A stretch of 64,000 bases of DNA from Prevotella sp. (GCA_017618275.1 JAFZUS010000019.1:1-64000); one strand, 5' to 3'; numbered from the stretch's first letter, positions 25,487-33,011 are shown. The notes: a model not told the origin generated them from the sequence alone. Numbers and translations are program-made.

Positions 25487-26397
25487 AGAAAGTTGAAATG
25501 TTTAATGTTTAGATAGTAATCCGAGAAGTCTTTACATCCAATAGGCAACTGATGGCGCACCAACGAGGGCAGCACCTCTTTCAGTTGCAGGAACAGCCGC
25601 TCACCAGGCACGTCGTTGTCGGGGAACATGCCAAAAGTAGTTGAAAGTGTAGAGTGTAGAGTTGAGAGTAGTTCTACATCCTTACGCTTCAGCAGCGTGG
25701 CCGAGGGGATGGCGATGGCCTTATGACCAGAGGAGAGCATCGCCCAACAGTCGGAACAGCCTTCGGTGATGAAGAGCGTCTCGCCGGGCTTCAGGAGGTT
25801 CAGCACAGGCAGGTTGTAGATGCGGCACTCTGCCCCTTGCGGGAATCGGAATCGGGGCGAACCACCCTTTACCAGGTTGCGGTTCTGGATGCCAATCAAC
25901 TTACCTTCTCGGTCGTAGTAAGGCGTCTGCAACCAAGGCACGCCCTGCTTATCCTTCCAAGAAGTGAGCCGACACCAGCGCACCACACGCTCGTCCAGCA
26001 TCCGCTCCTCAAAGAGAAACCGCCGTGCCTCTGGCGACAGCCAAGGCCGCTCAAAGAACCGCTCATAGCGAATGGGATCGAATTTGCACAAAGGGACAGC
26101 ACCAATTGTGCATTGTGCATTATGCATTGTGCATTGAACGTTATGCTCGTCGGCCAGCCATTTTGTGGCATCGCGGAAGTCCTTGTTCAGATACTTCATC
26201 ACCAAATCGATGGGGCCGCCTGAGGCCCCGCACACAAAGCAGCGGTAGGTGTTCTTGCTCACCTTGAACGACATCGAAGCATGGTGATCGTTGTGGAACG
26301 GGCAGAGGCATTTATGCCGCGTAACTTGGAGTCCAAGTCGCTCTGCGACCCCCTCAATGGGAAGGTCGCGGAGCCTTTGCAATTCAAACTTATCCAT
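25480..26397 (-). CDS. Primase-like protein with CHC2 zinc finger and Toprim domain
   Basis: The 305-aa protein has a CHC2-type zinc finger (CLCPFHNDHHASMSF...YRCFVCGASG, residues about 31-61) and a Toprim-like region (LFITEGCSDCWAML, then FPDNDVPGERLF near residues 205-265). DnaG has the same order but is much longer, so this is an element-type or accessory primase. Two short stretches are encoded by repeats: VQCTMHNAQCTI near residue 90 from TGCATTATGCATT units, and LLSTLHSTLSTT near residue 245 from a GTAGAGTGTAGAG stutter. Neighbours point to a replication module. Confidence 0.8.
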   Translation of the reverse strand: MDKFELQRLRDLPIEGVAERLGLQVTRHKCLCPFHNDHHASMSFKVSKNTYRCFVCGASGGPIDLVMKYLNKDFRDATKWLADEHNVQCTMHNAQCTIGAVPLCKFDPIRYERFFERPWLSPEARRFLFEERMLDERVVRWCRLTSWKDKQGVPWLQTPYYDREGKLIGIQNRNLVKGGSPRFRFPQGAECRIYNLPVLNLLKPGETLFITEGCSDCWAMLSSGHKAIAIPSATLLKRKDVELLSTLHSTLSTTFGMFPDNDVPGERLFLQLKEVLPSLVRHQLPIGCKDFSDYYLNIKHFNFLK

Positions 26398-26434
26398 AAT
26401 TGTGCATTATGCATTATGAATTATGCATTATTCA
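26398..26434. repeat. ATGCATTAT junction repeat
   Basis: Palindromic ATTATGCATT / GTGCATTATG units fill the gap between the primase-like start and the end of the next gene, whose stop codon lies in the repeat. Same family as 8291-8320. Confidence 0.65.
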
Positions 26435-27725
26435 AGTATTCCTCTGTCTTCGTATAGAGTCCCGTCTGGTTCGAGTAGGTCACGAACTTGCGGCACAGCC
26501 ATTGGCGCAACTGGGCGCTGGTACCCTCGGCGCTCTTGCCGATACTGGTGCGCAGGGCTTCCAACTGCTGTTGGCCGAAACTGTCGGGCAGTTCGTCGAG
26601 CATGTTCTTGGGGCCGCGACGCTGCACCTCGCTCAACTGGTCGGTGTCCTTGCCCAGCATGTCGGCAAAGAGTTGCATCTTGCTCCAGATGTCGCGGTAG
26701 ACGAGCCATTCCACGAGTTCACCCATCGACTTGGTCCACGTCTGGCCGTTGAGCACCCACATCACGCAGCCTGCCTTCCATCCCGACACCAGCGAGCGGT
26801 GTGACATCTCGAACAGCACGTCATCGTCGGTCAGGTCGGCCAGCGTCGCCATGTCCTGTGCCAGACGGTCGATCAGTTTGTTCAGGGGGCGGATGATGTA
26901 GCGTCCCTTGCAGAGGTCGAGGCGTGCCAGATACTCGTCGAGTTTCTGATAGAACTCGTCGGTGTACTTGCCCTGTCGGGGAATCCTACCGCTACGGCTG
27001 CCACGAGGCTTATATGAAAAGACCATACGTCCGAACGTGCCGTTGGTCAACTCGTACTTATAGAACCTGCGGGTGGAGTCGGGATTCGACGAGATGGTGA
27101 TGCATGCCCGCAGGATCGGGTTGCCTGTAATACCGTCTTTCGAGGCGCGCAAGGCTCCGGCACGGGCACGGTCGTAGATATTGCGGAGCAATAGCGACAC
27201 ATGCTTGTGACTGCCACACAACTGGTCGGCCATCTCCACCTCTGGCAGGTTGAAGTACTGGGTGAGTCCACCCTGAGTCTCAAGGGCTATCGCATTCTTG
27301 AGGAATCCGGCTCTGGTCGTGTCGGTTGGCGGGAAGCGGTAGGCTACAACGGGTTCCACGGGTTTCGCCTGATTGTTGCCCTTTGATTTCTCCAGTTTTT
27401 GCCATTCCCGATATTTGTCCTCCTCAGCCTTGTCGTGCTGACGGAAATCGCGGCAGATGGCTTCCACCAGCGGTGACAATTGGCCCTTGTTGTCGCCACT
27501 ATTGGCCACGAGATTGGCCATCATGCCCGTCGGTTCCTTCCAACTGTTGTCTGGATACTGGAATTCTGCGCCGCTGATGTGCGCGCCAAGGACGGGGAAA
27601 AACATCGGGACGAAGGGTTCGTAGTTGTCTTTCGATACCTGCGAGAGCAGGATTTTGATGCATTCTGTGCCCTTGCCAAGGATTGGCATCGTGGGCGCTT
27701 TTGGTTTTGAAATGTCGTATCTCAT
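26421..27725 (-). CDS. DUF3987-like replication-associated protein
   Basis: This 434-aa protein resembles the DUF3987 group that accompanies primase or VirE-type proteins in Bacteroidota elements: an N-terminal FFPVLGAHISGAEF block, then MMANLVANSGDNKGQLSPLV where a P-loop is expected, then a long helical body with PTDTTRAGFLKN. The usual GSGKS is replaced by GDNKGQ, so ATP binding is doubtful. It is followed by the primase-like gene and preceded by a large inverted repeat around an AT-rich core (27757-27919). Function is inferred only from context. Confidence 0.6.
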   Translation of the reverse strand: MRYDISKPKAPTMPILGKGTECIKILLSQVSKDNYEPFVPMFFPVLGAHISGAEFQYPDNSWKEPTGMMANLVANSGDNKGQLSPLVEAICRDFRQHDKAEEDKYREWQKLEKSKGNNQAKPVEPVVAYRFPPTDTTRAGFLKNAIALETQGGLTQYFNLPEVEMADQLCGSHKHVSLLLRNIYDRARAGALRASKDGITGNPILRACITISSNPDSTRRFYKYELTNGTFGRMVFSYKPRGSRSGRIPRQGKYTDEFYQKLDEYLARLDLCKGRYIIRPLNKLIDRLAQDMATLADLTDDDVLFEMSHRSLVSGWKAGCVMWVLNGQTWTKSMGELVEWLVYRDIWSKMQLFADMLGKDTDQLSEVQRRGPKNMLDELPDSFGQQQLEALRTSIGKSAEGTSAQLRQWLCRKFVTYSNQTGLYTKTEEYLNNA

Positions 27726-27756
27726 TGATTTTCTGCTTTTTAGATGAATTATGAAT

Positions 27757-27919
27757 GGACGGTGTGACAGATGACAGTTGTGACAGTTGTTTTTTGAAGG
27801 GGTTCCATACCCTTGTATATAGTATATAACTATCTATATATCAATTAATTATAAGGATTATAAAGGGTGGTGTACCCCTCGTTTTTTAATTGTCACAACT
27901 GTAACTGTCACACCCGTCC
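27757..27919. repeat. Inverted repeat around AT-rich core, origin-like
   Basis: Arms of about 46 bp (27757-27803 and 27874-27919) are imperfect inverted copies containing GTGTGACAG, TGACAGTTGTGACA and a TTTTTT run. They enclose a roughly 60-bp AT-rich core with TATATAGTATATAACTATC. The left arm repeats TGACAG three times, iteron-like. The block lies between two minus-strand genes, upstream of the DUF3987-like gene. It could be an origin for a replication module or a regulatory site. Confidence 0.5.
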
Positions 27920-27925
27920 CGTGAA

Positions 27926-28315
27926 TTATTTCTCTACGAGGTCTTCGAGCGCCCACATCAGTTCGTTGAACACCCCGAGTGCATAGCGGTAGACGCTGAA
28001 GTTCCTGTCAACCTTCATCGGGCGGAAGTTCGGACGCAGCGAACCGTCATCCCTACGGGTGACCGTGATGTACCGGCCCACGAAGACATGCGGATTACGC
28101 TTCTCAGCCGTCTGGGGAACGGTCTCGATGAACGTGTAGTGAGCATCGCGGCAGCGGAACTCGTCGATATCAGCAGCATGGTCCAGTCGCAGCACACCTT
28201 GATATTCCTTACCTGTTTTCATGCTGCGGTCGCTACGCAAAAAAGTTTTCAGATCCACGGCCAATTCCGTGTTACGCTTCCAACCTTCGAGGTTGGGATT
28301 TAATTCTTTTGACAT
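27926..28315 (-). CDS. Hypothetical protein in the replication-like module
   Basis: The start at 28315 (MSKELNPNLEGWKRN) gives 129 aa. The protein is soluble, basic to neutral and beta-rich (HVFVGRYITVTRR, NFRPMKVDRNFSVYRY) with a C-terminal helix. I do not recognise the family. Upstream, 28430-28520 holds direct GGGTTAA / GGGTAAA repeats and a TAACTTCGC-like box on the minus strand, which could be a variant promoter. Confidence 0.6.
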   Translation of the reverse strand: MSKELNPNLEGWKRNTELAVDLKTFLRSDRSMKTGKEYQGVLRLDHAADIDEFRCRDAHYTFIETVPQTAEKRNPHVFVGRYITVTRRDDGSLRPNFRPMKVDRNFSVYRYALGVFNELMWALEDLVEK

Positions 28316-28519
28316 AATTATAATGTTATAATAATGCCCTCTAGCACTTGCACGATGATATAGATAGGCGTACTTCATCTCGTGCCCGGGGCCGTGCTCA
28401 GCCATTTTGTCCGAGGTTGTAACTACGCTGCGAAGTTACGAACAAGTCAAAAGATATGCAAGGTTTTTACCGCTGGGTTAAGACTTGGGTTAACGGTTAA
28501 GGCGTGGGTAAAGACCTGG

Positions 28520-28548
28520 GTAAAAAAAAGCCACCCGAAGGTGGCTAA
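28520..28548 (-). terminator. Rho-independent terminator of the 415-aa gene
   Basis: On the minus strand GCCACCTTCGGGTGGC forms a tight hairpin followed by eight T residues, 10 bases after the stop of the 415-aa gene. Near-perfect intrinsic terminator. Confidence 0.9.
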
Positions 28549-28556
28549 TTTCGTTG

Positions 28557-29804
28557 TTATAATCCGTGTTCTTCTAAGATTTCCATAAAGCGTCGGGCTA
28601 CTGCCACCATCCTTTCGAACGGCTTACGGGTCGAGGTGGCCGGGTCGAACTTCCATTGCTTGAAAGGCTTGATGAAGACCGTCTGGCTGATCTGTTTGAC
28701 CGATGCCTTGGAGTAGGACTTGTTCACCTTGTCGGGCATCACACGCTTGATATAGGCATCGAAACCGTCGAAGTCGGAATCGCGACAGATCTTCTTATCC
28801 ACAAGACCGCGATAGACGGCCTGCCAATGGTTGCGCTGGTTGAACAGCGGCTCGTCGCCATACTGCTCTTTCATCAGCAGGGCGATGCAGCGGCGGATAC
28901 AGTCTTCCTTGGAGGTCAGTTTGTTGGATGGTCCGAGTGATTTCATATCCCGGTGAATCAGGTCGAGCATGATGTCGAGTTCGAAGATGGCCTGGCGATC
29001 GGCGGCGTTCAGATGATAGTAGTGCTGGAACAGGTAACTGCCGTACTTGTCGTAGTCTATTTGCAGGATATCACCCTCCCAGGAGATATAACGCCTGAGT
29101 CGGGCACAGCATTTCTCGAAGCCGTCAGTCAGTTCGTAGCCGTCGGGTAGGTGATTCTTCACCTCGTCGAAGTCCACTTGTTTGATTTCCCTCTTCGATG
29201 GGGGCTGAGTGAATCGCAGAATCTTCTTCTCCAGAAGCCAGACAATCTCCTGCATCCTCTTGTCTTCGAGCAGACTGGTTGTCACCACGCCCACCTCGCG
29301 CTTCCATTGCTTGTAGCGGGCTTTCACCGGCTTGGCGTCGCAGTCGGCCTTCTGACTGAGGTAGAAATTCCTGTAGAGACCGACGGGCTCTTCCGTGAAT
29401 ATGTGCTGCACCTCAGCCACCATCTCCACCATGTCGATGATATTCTTCTCGATGGCACGATAGAGGTCCATCGTCGTCTCGGGACTGAAGCCCAGGATGG
29501 TGACCACGAAACCGTGTTCCTTCATCGGCACCGTGCCCAACATCTCCATGTCGCTCCTCAACTTAACGAGTTTATCCATCCAGTAGTCCAAACTTGTCAT
29601 CCTGTCGAAATCGATGTTGAACGGTTCCTTGCACTCGTTACGGTTCAAGTCAGCCAGATACTCGGGCAGCAGTTCATTGATCCTGCAGACCGTGACATAC
29701 ACGGAGAAGGCAAACGGGATGAGGATGGCGTCCTCGTCCTTCAGAAGTTGGTTGTAGACATTCAGCCCATCATCCAAATTTAATAGTTTCTTTCTTAGAT
29801 CCAT
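28557..29804 (-). CDS. Hypothetical 415-aa protein with structured RNA leader
   Basis: The protein is soluble and largely helical, with no catalytic motif I can name. The N-terminal two thirds contains long amphipathic helices (MDLRKKLLNLDDGLNVYNQLL onward); the C-terminal third (residues about 280-415) includes NHWQAVYRGLVDK and a FKQWKFDP segment, a style seen in lineage-restricted Bacteroidales proteins. It has its own terminator and is separated from its promoter (30117-30148, minus strand) by a 300-nt leader that folds into a pseudoknot and ends in a terminator hairpin. That suggests attenuation control. Confidence 0.65.
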   Translation of the reverse strand: MDLRKKLLNLDDGLNVYNQLLKDEDAILIPFAFSVYVTVCRINELLPEYLADLNRNECKEPFNIDFDRMTSLDYWMDKLVKLRSDMEMLGTVPMKEHGFVVTILGFSPETTMDLYRAIEKNIIDMVEMVAEVQHIFTEEPVGLYRNFYLSQKADCDAKPVKARYKQWKREVGVVTTSLLEDKRMQEIVWLLEKKILRFTQPPSKREIKQVDFDEVKNHLPDGYELTDGFEKCCARLRRYISWEGDILQIDYDKYGSYLFQHYYHLNAADRQAIFELDIMLDLIHRDMKSLGPSNKLTSKEDCIRRCIALLMKEQYGDEPLFNQRNHWQAVYRGLVDKKICRDSDFDGFDAYIKRVMPDKVNKSYSKASVKQISQTVFIKPFKQWKFDPATSTRKPFERMVAVARRFMEILEEHGL

Positions 29805-29849
29805 AAAACAATCTTTAAATTCATTAATACATAAATTAGTTAAATACGA

Positions 29850-29885
29850 TTAAAAAAAGATATCCCGAAGTAACATTTTCGGGAA
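29850..29885 (-). terminator. Intrinsic terminator within the leader
   Basis: On the minus strand CCCGAA (29878-29883) pairs with TTCGGG (29864-29869) around an 8-nt loop and is followed by seven T (29852-29858). It lies 46 bases before the start codon at 29804, so it would either end a small RNA or attenuate the gene. Confidence 0.8.
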
Positions 29886-30110
29886 TTTCCTACATAAATA
29901 TAAAGAAGGACGTGGAATGGAGTTCTCACACAATAGGCAATACCACTTGCCCACACAAAGAAAACTGCCATATCCACGCCCCGTTTCTGAAACGTGAATA
30001 CGGTAGTTGTTTTCTTCGTGTAATTGTTATGTGGTATTTTTATTGTGTGAGAAACAACTACTGATGCCGCAAGGACATCATGCGCAAATCCGGAATTCCT
30101 CCCCCGGGAT
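29850..30110 (-). ncRNA. Structured small RNA or attenuator with pseudoknot
   Basis: A promoter at 30117-30148 and the terminator at 29850-29885 delimit a transcript of about 260 nt. Two helices cross: 30003-30012 with 30053-30062 (GTAGTTGTTT / AAACAACTAC, 10 bp), and 29925-29946 with 30031-30051 (CTCACACAATA / TATTGTGTGAG plus AATACCAC / GTGGTATT, 19 bp). This is an H-type pseudoknot with one base between the stacked helices. No good coding frame explains the region. It may be a free RNA or a cis-regulatory leader for the 415-aa gene. Confidence 0.65.
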
Positions 30111-30116
30111 TGCGCT

Positions 30117-30148
30117 GCAAAGGTACAAAAAATCCCCGAAACAGCAAA
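30117..30148 (-). promoter_or_regulatory. Promoter of the structured minus-strand RNA
   Basis: Read on the minus strand, TTTG (30145-30148) and TACCTTTGC (30117-30125) are spaced by 19 bp, a full consensus Bacteroidota promoter firing leftward. Confidence 0.75.
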
Positions 30149-30233
30149 ATGTTCCGAGGATTTGTTGCTCAAAAGAACCTCAGAAAAGCCCAGCGAAGTG
30201 CAAGAAACGACAACTTCCATCGGCAGTATTCCG

Positions 30234-30242
30234 TATCTTTGC
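30234..30242 (+). promoter_or_regulatory. -7 box for the smalltalk-M15 cassette
   Basis: TATCTTTGC lies 46 bp before the smalltalk start codon; the -33 region is a weak match. The site is divergent from the promoter at 30117-30148. Confidence 0.55.
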
Positions 30243-30287
30243 GATGTGATAATAAACCCATTTACAAACATTTAAAAACAAACGATT

Positions 30288-30377
30288 ATGAACAAGACTG
30301 TAAGAATCATTCTGGAAATCATCGCTGCCATTTGCGCAGGACTCTTAGGCGGTTACGGTGCACAAACCCTGATGTAA
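30288..30377 (+). CDS. Smalltalk family small protein
   Basis: This 29-aa protein (MNKTVRIILEIIAAICAGLL then GGYGAQTLM) is a single hydrophobic helix with a basic N-terminus and matches the smalltalk family of Bacteroidota: very short, one transmembrane segment, ending GAQ-type. These genes typically precede a cell-wall amidase or M15 peptidase and accompany HU-related and primase-like genes, exactly as here. Role unknown; a membrane-active or holin-like function is possible. Confidence 0.75.
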   Translation: MNKTVRIILEIIAAICAGLLGGYGAQTLM

Positions 30378-30381
30378 TCAT

Positions 30382-30597
30382 ATGGAACAGAAACGCTTTA
30401 AAATCTCTCAGTATGCCTGCGCCGTGCTGCTCATCGTGAGTAGCATTGCGCTGGTTTCTTACCAGGTCGTCATGATCGACGACGTGTCGAACGGTCTGCT
30501 GGTCTATGTCGCCCAGGCCTTCCTGCTCGTCGCCAGCATCTTCGGACTCGACTATTATGTAAATCTCATCACACGGAAAATCAATGGAAAAAACTAG
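30382..30597 (+). CDS. Small two-helix membrane protein, holin-like
   Basis: The 71-aa protein has two hydrophobic helices (residues about 10-28 and 39-61) separated by a short acidic turn, and a charged C-terminus. It sits 4 bp after the smalltalk gene and overlaps the M15 peptidase by 14 bp. The size, topology and position before a peptidoglycan peptidase match a phage holin, but no sequence family is recognised. Confidence 0.6.
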   Translation: MEQKRFKISQYACAVLLIVSSIALVSYQVVMIDDVSNGLLVYVAQAFLLVASIFGLDYYVNLITRKINGKN

Positions 30598-30991
30598 ACT
30601 GTCTGATCACTTTACGCTGTCGGAGTTCCTCAACGTGGACAAATACCCCGACAACAAACCGACTATGCAGCACGTGGCGAACATGACTTACGGCTGCCTG
30701 ATGCTTCTGGAGCCTGCCCGACAAGCCATCGGCTGCCCCATCATCATCAACTCCGGCTTCCGTTGCGAGGCCGTCAATCGTAGGGTAGGGGGTGTCGCTG
30801 GCTCCCAGCACCTGCAAGGCCAGGCTGCCGACATCCGCCCCAAAGATCCTGCCCAGTTCCAGCGCCTTGTCGACTTCTTACGCCACCACGCCCTGACCGA
30901 CCAACTCCTGACAGGCCCCGGCTGGCTCCACATCTCCTGGAACCCCTTCGGCATCCCCCGCCACTACGTCAAGATAGGGTACTACAAATAA
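30584..30991 (+). CDS. M15 family D-Ala-D-Ala peptidase, endolysin-like
   Basis: The 135-aa product has the compact Peptidase_M15 layout with zinc ligands visible: INSGFRCEAVN, then GSQHLQGQAADI (His and Asp), then WLHISW (His). Such enzymes cut peptidoglycan cross-bridges and serve as phage endolysins. It completes the smalltalk / membrane protein / peptidase cassette. Its 3' half is duplicated at 36448-36623, on the far side of the RNA-nuclease-methyltransferase island. A hairpin at 30993-31018 follows. Confidence 0.85.
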   Translation: MEKTRLSDHFTLSEFLNVDKYPDNKPTMQHVANMTYGCLMLLEPARQAIGCPIIINSGFRCEAVNRRVGGVAGSQHLQGQAADIRPKDPAQFQRLVDFLRHHALTDQLLTGPGWLHISWNPFGIPRHYVKIGYYK

Positions 30992-30992
30992 A

Positions 30993-31018
30993 AGCGTGCT
31001 ACCAAAAGGCAGCACGCT
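30993..31018 (+). terminator. Hairpin after the M15 gene
   Basis: AGCGTGCT pairs with AGCACGCT around a 10-nt loop two bases after the stop codon. There is no clear T-run, so it may be a weak terminator or mRNA-stabilising hairpin. Confidence 0.45.
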
Positions 31019-31052
31019 AAATCATACATACGGGATTTATACCTGAATCCCA

Positions 31053-31163
31053 TCAAAGAAGACCATTCATCCGAAGCCATTGCTTACCCCTCGGGGTGAG
31101 ACAATAAAGCAGGAATAAAATGCAAGGTATGGCAATTACCACAAAGCCAATATAAACTCCCAT
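31053..31163 (-). CDS. 36-aa single-helix membrane protein
   Basis: An ATG two bases after the DUF6722 stop codon opens a 36-codon frame: MGVYIGFVVIAIPCILFLLY then CLTPRGKQWLRMNGLL. It has one transmembrane helix and a basic cytoplasmic tail with a W-L...NGLL end that looks conserved. The tight spacing to the upstream gene supports translation as a pair. Confidence 0.55.
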   Translation of the reverse strand: MGVYIGFVVIAIPCILFLLYCLTPRGKQWLRMNGLL

Positions 31164-31165
31164 AA

Positions 31166-31450
31166 TCAATTCCCTTTCTTTTTCTTGTTTGTTAATACTA
31201 ATCCTACTATCAGCGCTGAGATCGAGATGATGAATGAACAGATGTAAATAATGATCTTGTCATCGAGATCCTTAAATAAGGATGTTATCATCACACCAGT
31301 CACCACGTATTTGGAAATGTCGAGAAGGTACTTTCCAAGGTTCTCTTTCCATACGCCGCCCTCTATTTGTTGTGGAATCATTTCCACACTCGCCATCTGA
31401 TTTGCAGTCTGACGATTGGGGACTTTCGCCCGTTCACGTCTCGTACTCAT
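31166..31450 (-). CDS. DUF6722-like small membrane protein
   Basis: The start at 31450 (MSTRRERAKVPN) gives 94 aa. The protein has an ENLGKYLLDISKYVVTGVMI segment and two transmembrane helices, resembling DUF6722 proteins of Bacteroidota. Function is unknown. A TACTTTTGC -7 box (complement of 31453-31461) abuts the start, predicting an almost leaderless mRNA. It runs opposite to the island genes that begin at 31663. Confidence 0.6.
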   Translation of the reverse strand: MSTRRERAKVPNRQTANQMASVEMIPQQIEGGVWKENLGKYLLDISKYVVTGVMITSLFKDLDDKIIIYICSFIISISALIVGLVLTNKKKKGN

Positions 31451-31662
31451 CTGCAAAAGTAGATAAAATGTCCGACACTACCAAATAAATGGCACATTTT
31501 CTCACAATTTTTTAATCTTTTCTTTTTCATACTATTTACATTTAAAGATAATAATACGTGTTTATCGCCACAAAGATAAGCATATTTCCCTTATCTTCCA
31601 AATAATTCGACTCTTTTTTGCAGATTTTTCACTCAAAGAGCATTTCTTTCCAAAGTTTTATG

Positions 31663-31671
31663 TATCTTTGC
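31663..31671 (+). promoter_or_regulatory. -7 box of the RNA-nuclease-methyltransferase island
   Basis: TATCTTTGC matches the Bacteroidota -7 consensus and sets the start of the structured leader near 31676. The -33 region has only a T-rich match. Confidence 0.6.
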
Positions 31672-31675
31672 CAAC

Positions 31676-31990
31676 GGTTCGGGGAGAAATCCGGACTAAT
31701 AGAAAGCATTCGCTATTATTTCGCGTTAAGCCAAAAATGCGTCGGAAACATTAATTGGAATAAAACGCCACTGAAATAATAGAGGACGGGGTATCAGGAA
31801 TGATGCCTTGACCTGTCAATATATGCGATGCTCACGCCAAACGGCGTGATGCATTCTTGAGTAGACAGGTCAGGGGTTCCAAGGCATTCCGACGCATTGC
31901 CCCTAAGCTTAACGCGCGAGAGGCATCACGCTTTCTTTGTGCGGCAGCGATTGATAGACGATTGCAGGGACTAAAAACTATCAATTGCTT
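31676..31990 (+). ncRNA. Large structured RNA upstream of the DUF4268 gene
   Basis: About 315 non-coding bases carry long perfect helices: 31722-31731 with 31907-31916 (CGCGTTAAGC), 31736-31745 with 31889-31898 (AATGCGTCGG), 31713-31722 with 31773-31782 (CTATTATTTC), 31809-31817 with 31864-31872 (TGACCTGTC), an inner hairpin 31832-31849 and a 12-bp stem 31946-31957 with 31978-31989. The CTATTATTTC helix crosses the AATGCGTCGG helix, making a pseudoknot. A second competing pair is 31844-31852 with 31923-31931 (GCGTGATGC). The last stem ends one base before the ATG at 31991. It is either a regulatory leader or a functional RNA partner of the proteins. I do not recognise a known class. Confidence 0.75.
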
Positions 31991-32944
31991 ATGGCTACGT
32001 CTATAAAACTATCGAAGATTACAAAGGTTGACCTACGTTCTTGTTGGCAGAACGAAGCCAGCGACTTTACGCCTTGGCTTGCATCGGAAGAAAATATATC
32101 TCTGCTTGCAGACGCACTCGGCATGAATGAACTGGAGGTGAAAGCTCAGGAAGAGCATGTTGGCCCATTTAGGGCTGACATTCTCTGTGTAGACCCTGGC
32201 ACAGACAAATATGTGCTGATAGAGAATCAGTTGGAGAAAACCGATCACAACCACCTCGGCCAGATACTAACCTACGCTGCTGGCTTAGATGCCGTCACAA
32301 TCATCTGGATAGCCGAGCATTTCACAGAAGAACATCGTGCCGCAATAGACTGGTTGAACCGAATAACTGATAAAGAGTTTAACTTCTTTGGTGTAGAGAT
32401 TGAACTAATAAAGATTGGTGATAGCCCTGCGGCTCCAATGTTCAATGTCATTGCCAAACCAAACGGTTGGTCGAAAGACGTTCGAAGTTCGTCGCAGAAA
32501 TCAAATGAAGGACATTCGGATTTGGAGAATTACCGCTATGAATTCTGGACAGCCTTCTGTGAGTATATGCGTAACCATCCTTCAAAGTTGTTCAAGACGC
32601 AATCACCCACCTACAACCATTGGACGAACATCGCCATTGGAAGGAGTGGTGTACATATCAGCCTTCTTCTTAATACAGTAGAGAAGAAAATCACAATTCA
32701 ACTTTACATGAAAGAAGATATTGATAAAAAGTTCTTTGATGAACTGTATAAGCATAAGGAGGAGGCAGAAACTGCCATTGGCAAGCCGCTTGATTGGCGC
32801 AGACTTGATGACAAGAAGGCCTCGAGTATAGACCTATACAAGTTTTGCGACCTTTCTGAATCGCATGAAGTGCTATTTGAGTGGTTCAAAGAGTATACTG
32901 AGAAGTTCATTTTGTTCTTTAAACCGATAATAAAGAAGATATGA
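31991..32944 (+). CDS. DUF4268 protein, PD-(D/E)XK nuclease-like
   Basis: The ATG at 31991 gives 317 aa. Residues about 60-100 hold a restriction-endonuclease-fold core, RADILCVDP then VLIENQLEKTDHNHLGQ, with D63 and E78-x-Q80 in place of the usual D...ExK. A separate C-terminal DUF4268 domain (residues about 175-317) follows. DUF4268 proteins are widespread, often near restriction genes, and are predicted nucleases of unknown target. This gene lies directly after the structured RNA and 67 bp before the nuclease-methyltransferase gene on the same strand, so the three probably act together. Confidence 0.75.
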   Translation: MATSIKLSKITKVDLRSCWQNEASDFTPWLASEENISLLADALGMNELEVKAQEEHVGPFRADILCVDPGTDKYVLIENQLEKTDHNHLGQILTYAAGLDAVTIIWIAEHFTEEHRAAIDWLNRITDKEFNFFGVEIELIKIGDSPAAPMFNVIAKPNGWSKDVRSSSQKSNEGHSDLENYRYEFWTAFCEYMRNHPSKLFKTQSPTYNHWTNIAIGRSGVHISLLLNTVEKKITIQLYMKEDIDKKFFDELYKHKEEAETAIGKPLDWRRLDDKKASSIDLYKFCDLSESHEVLFEWFKEYTEKFILFFKPIIKKI

Positions 32945-33011
32945 GTAGAGATCAAGCGGTTCTAAATTGGCAAGTTTAACGAAAAAGTAACTTGATTAAA
33001 TCTTATTACTT

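Noticed and set aside
29840..30271. 143-codon minus-strand open frame
   Set aside because: It contains a consensus promoter and a pseudoknotted region with a terminator, and its composition is not protein-like. The RNA explanation fits better.
31676..31990. Retron or group II intron RNA
   Set aside because: No reverse transcriptase is encoded nearby, and the downstream genes are nucleases and a methyltransferase.
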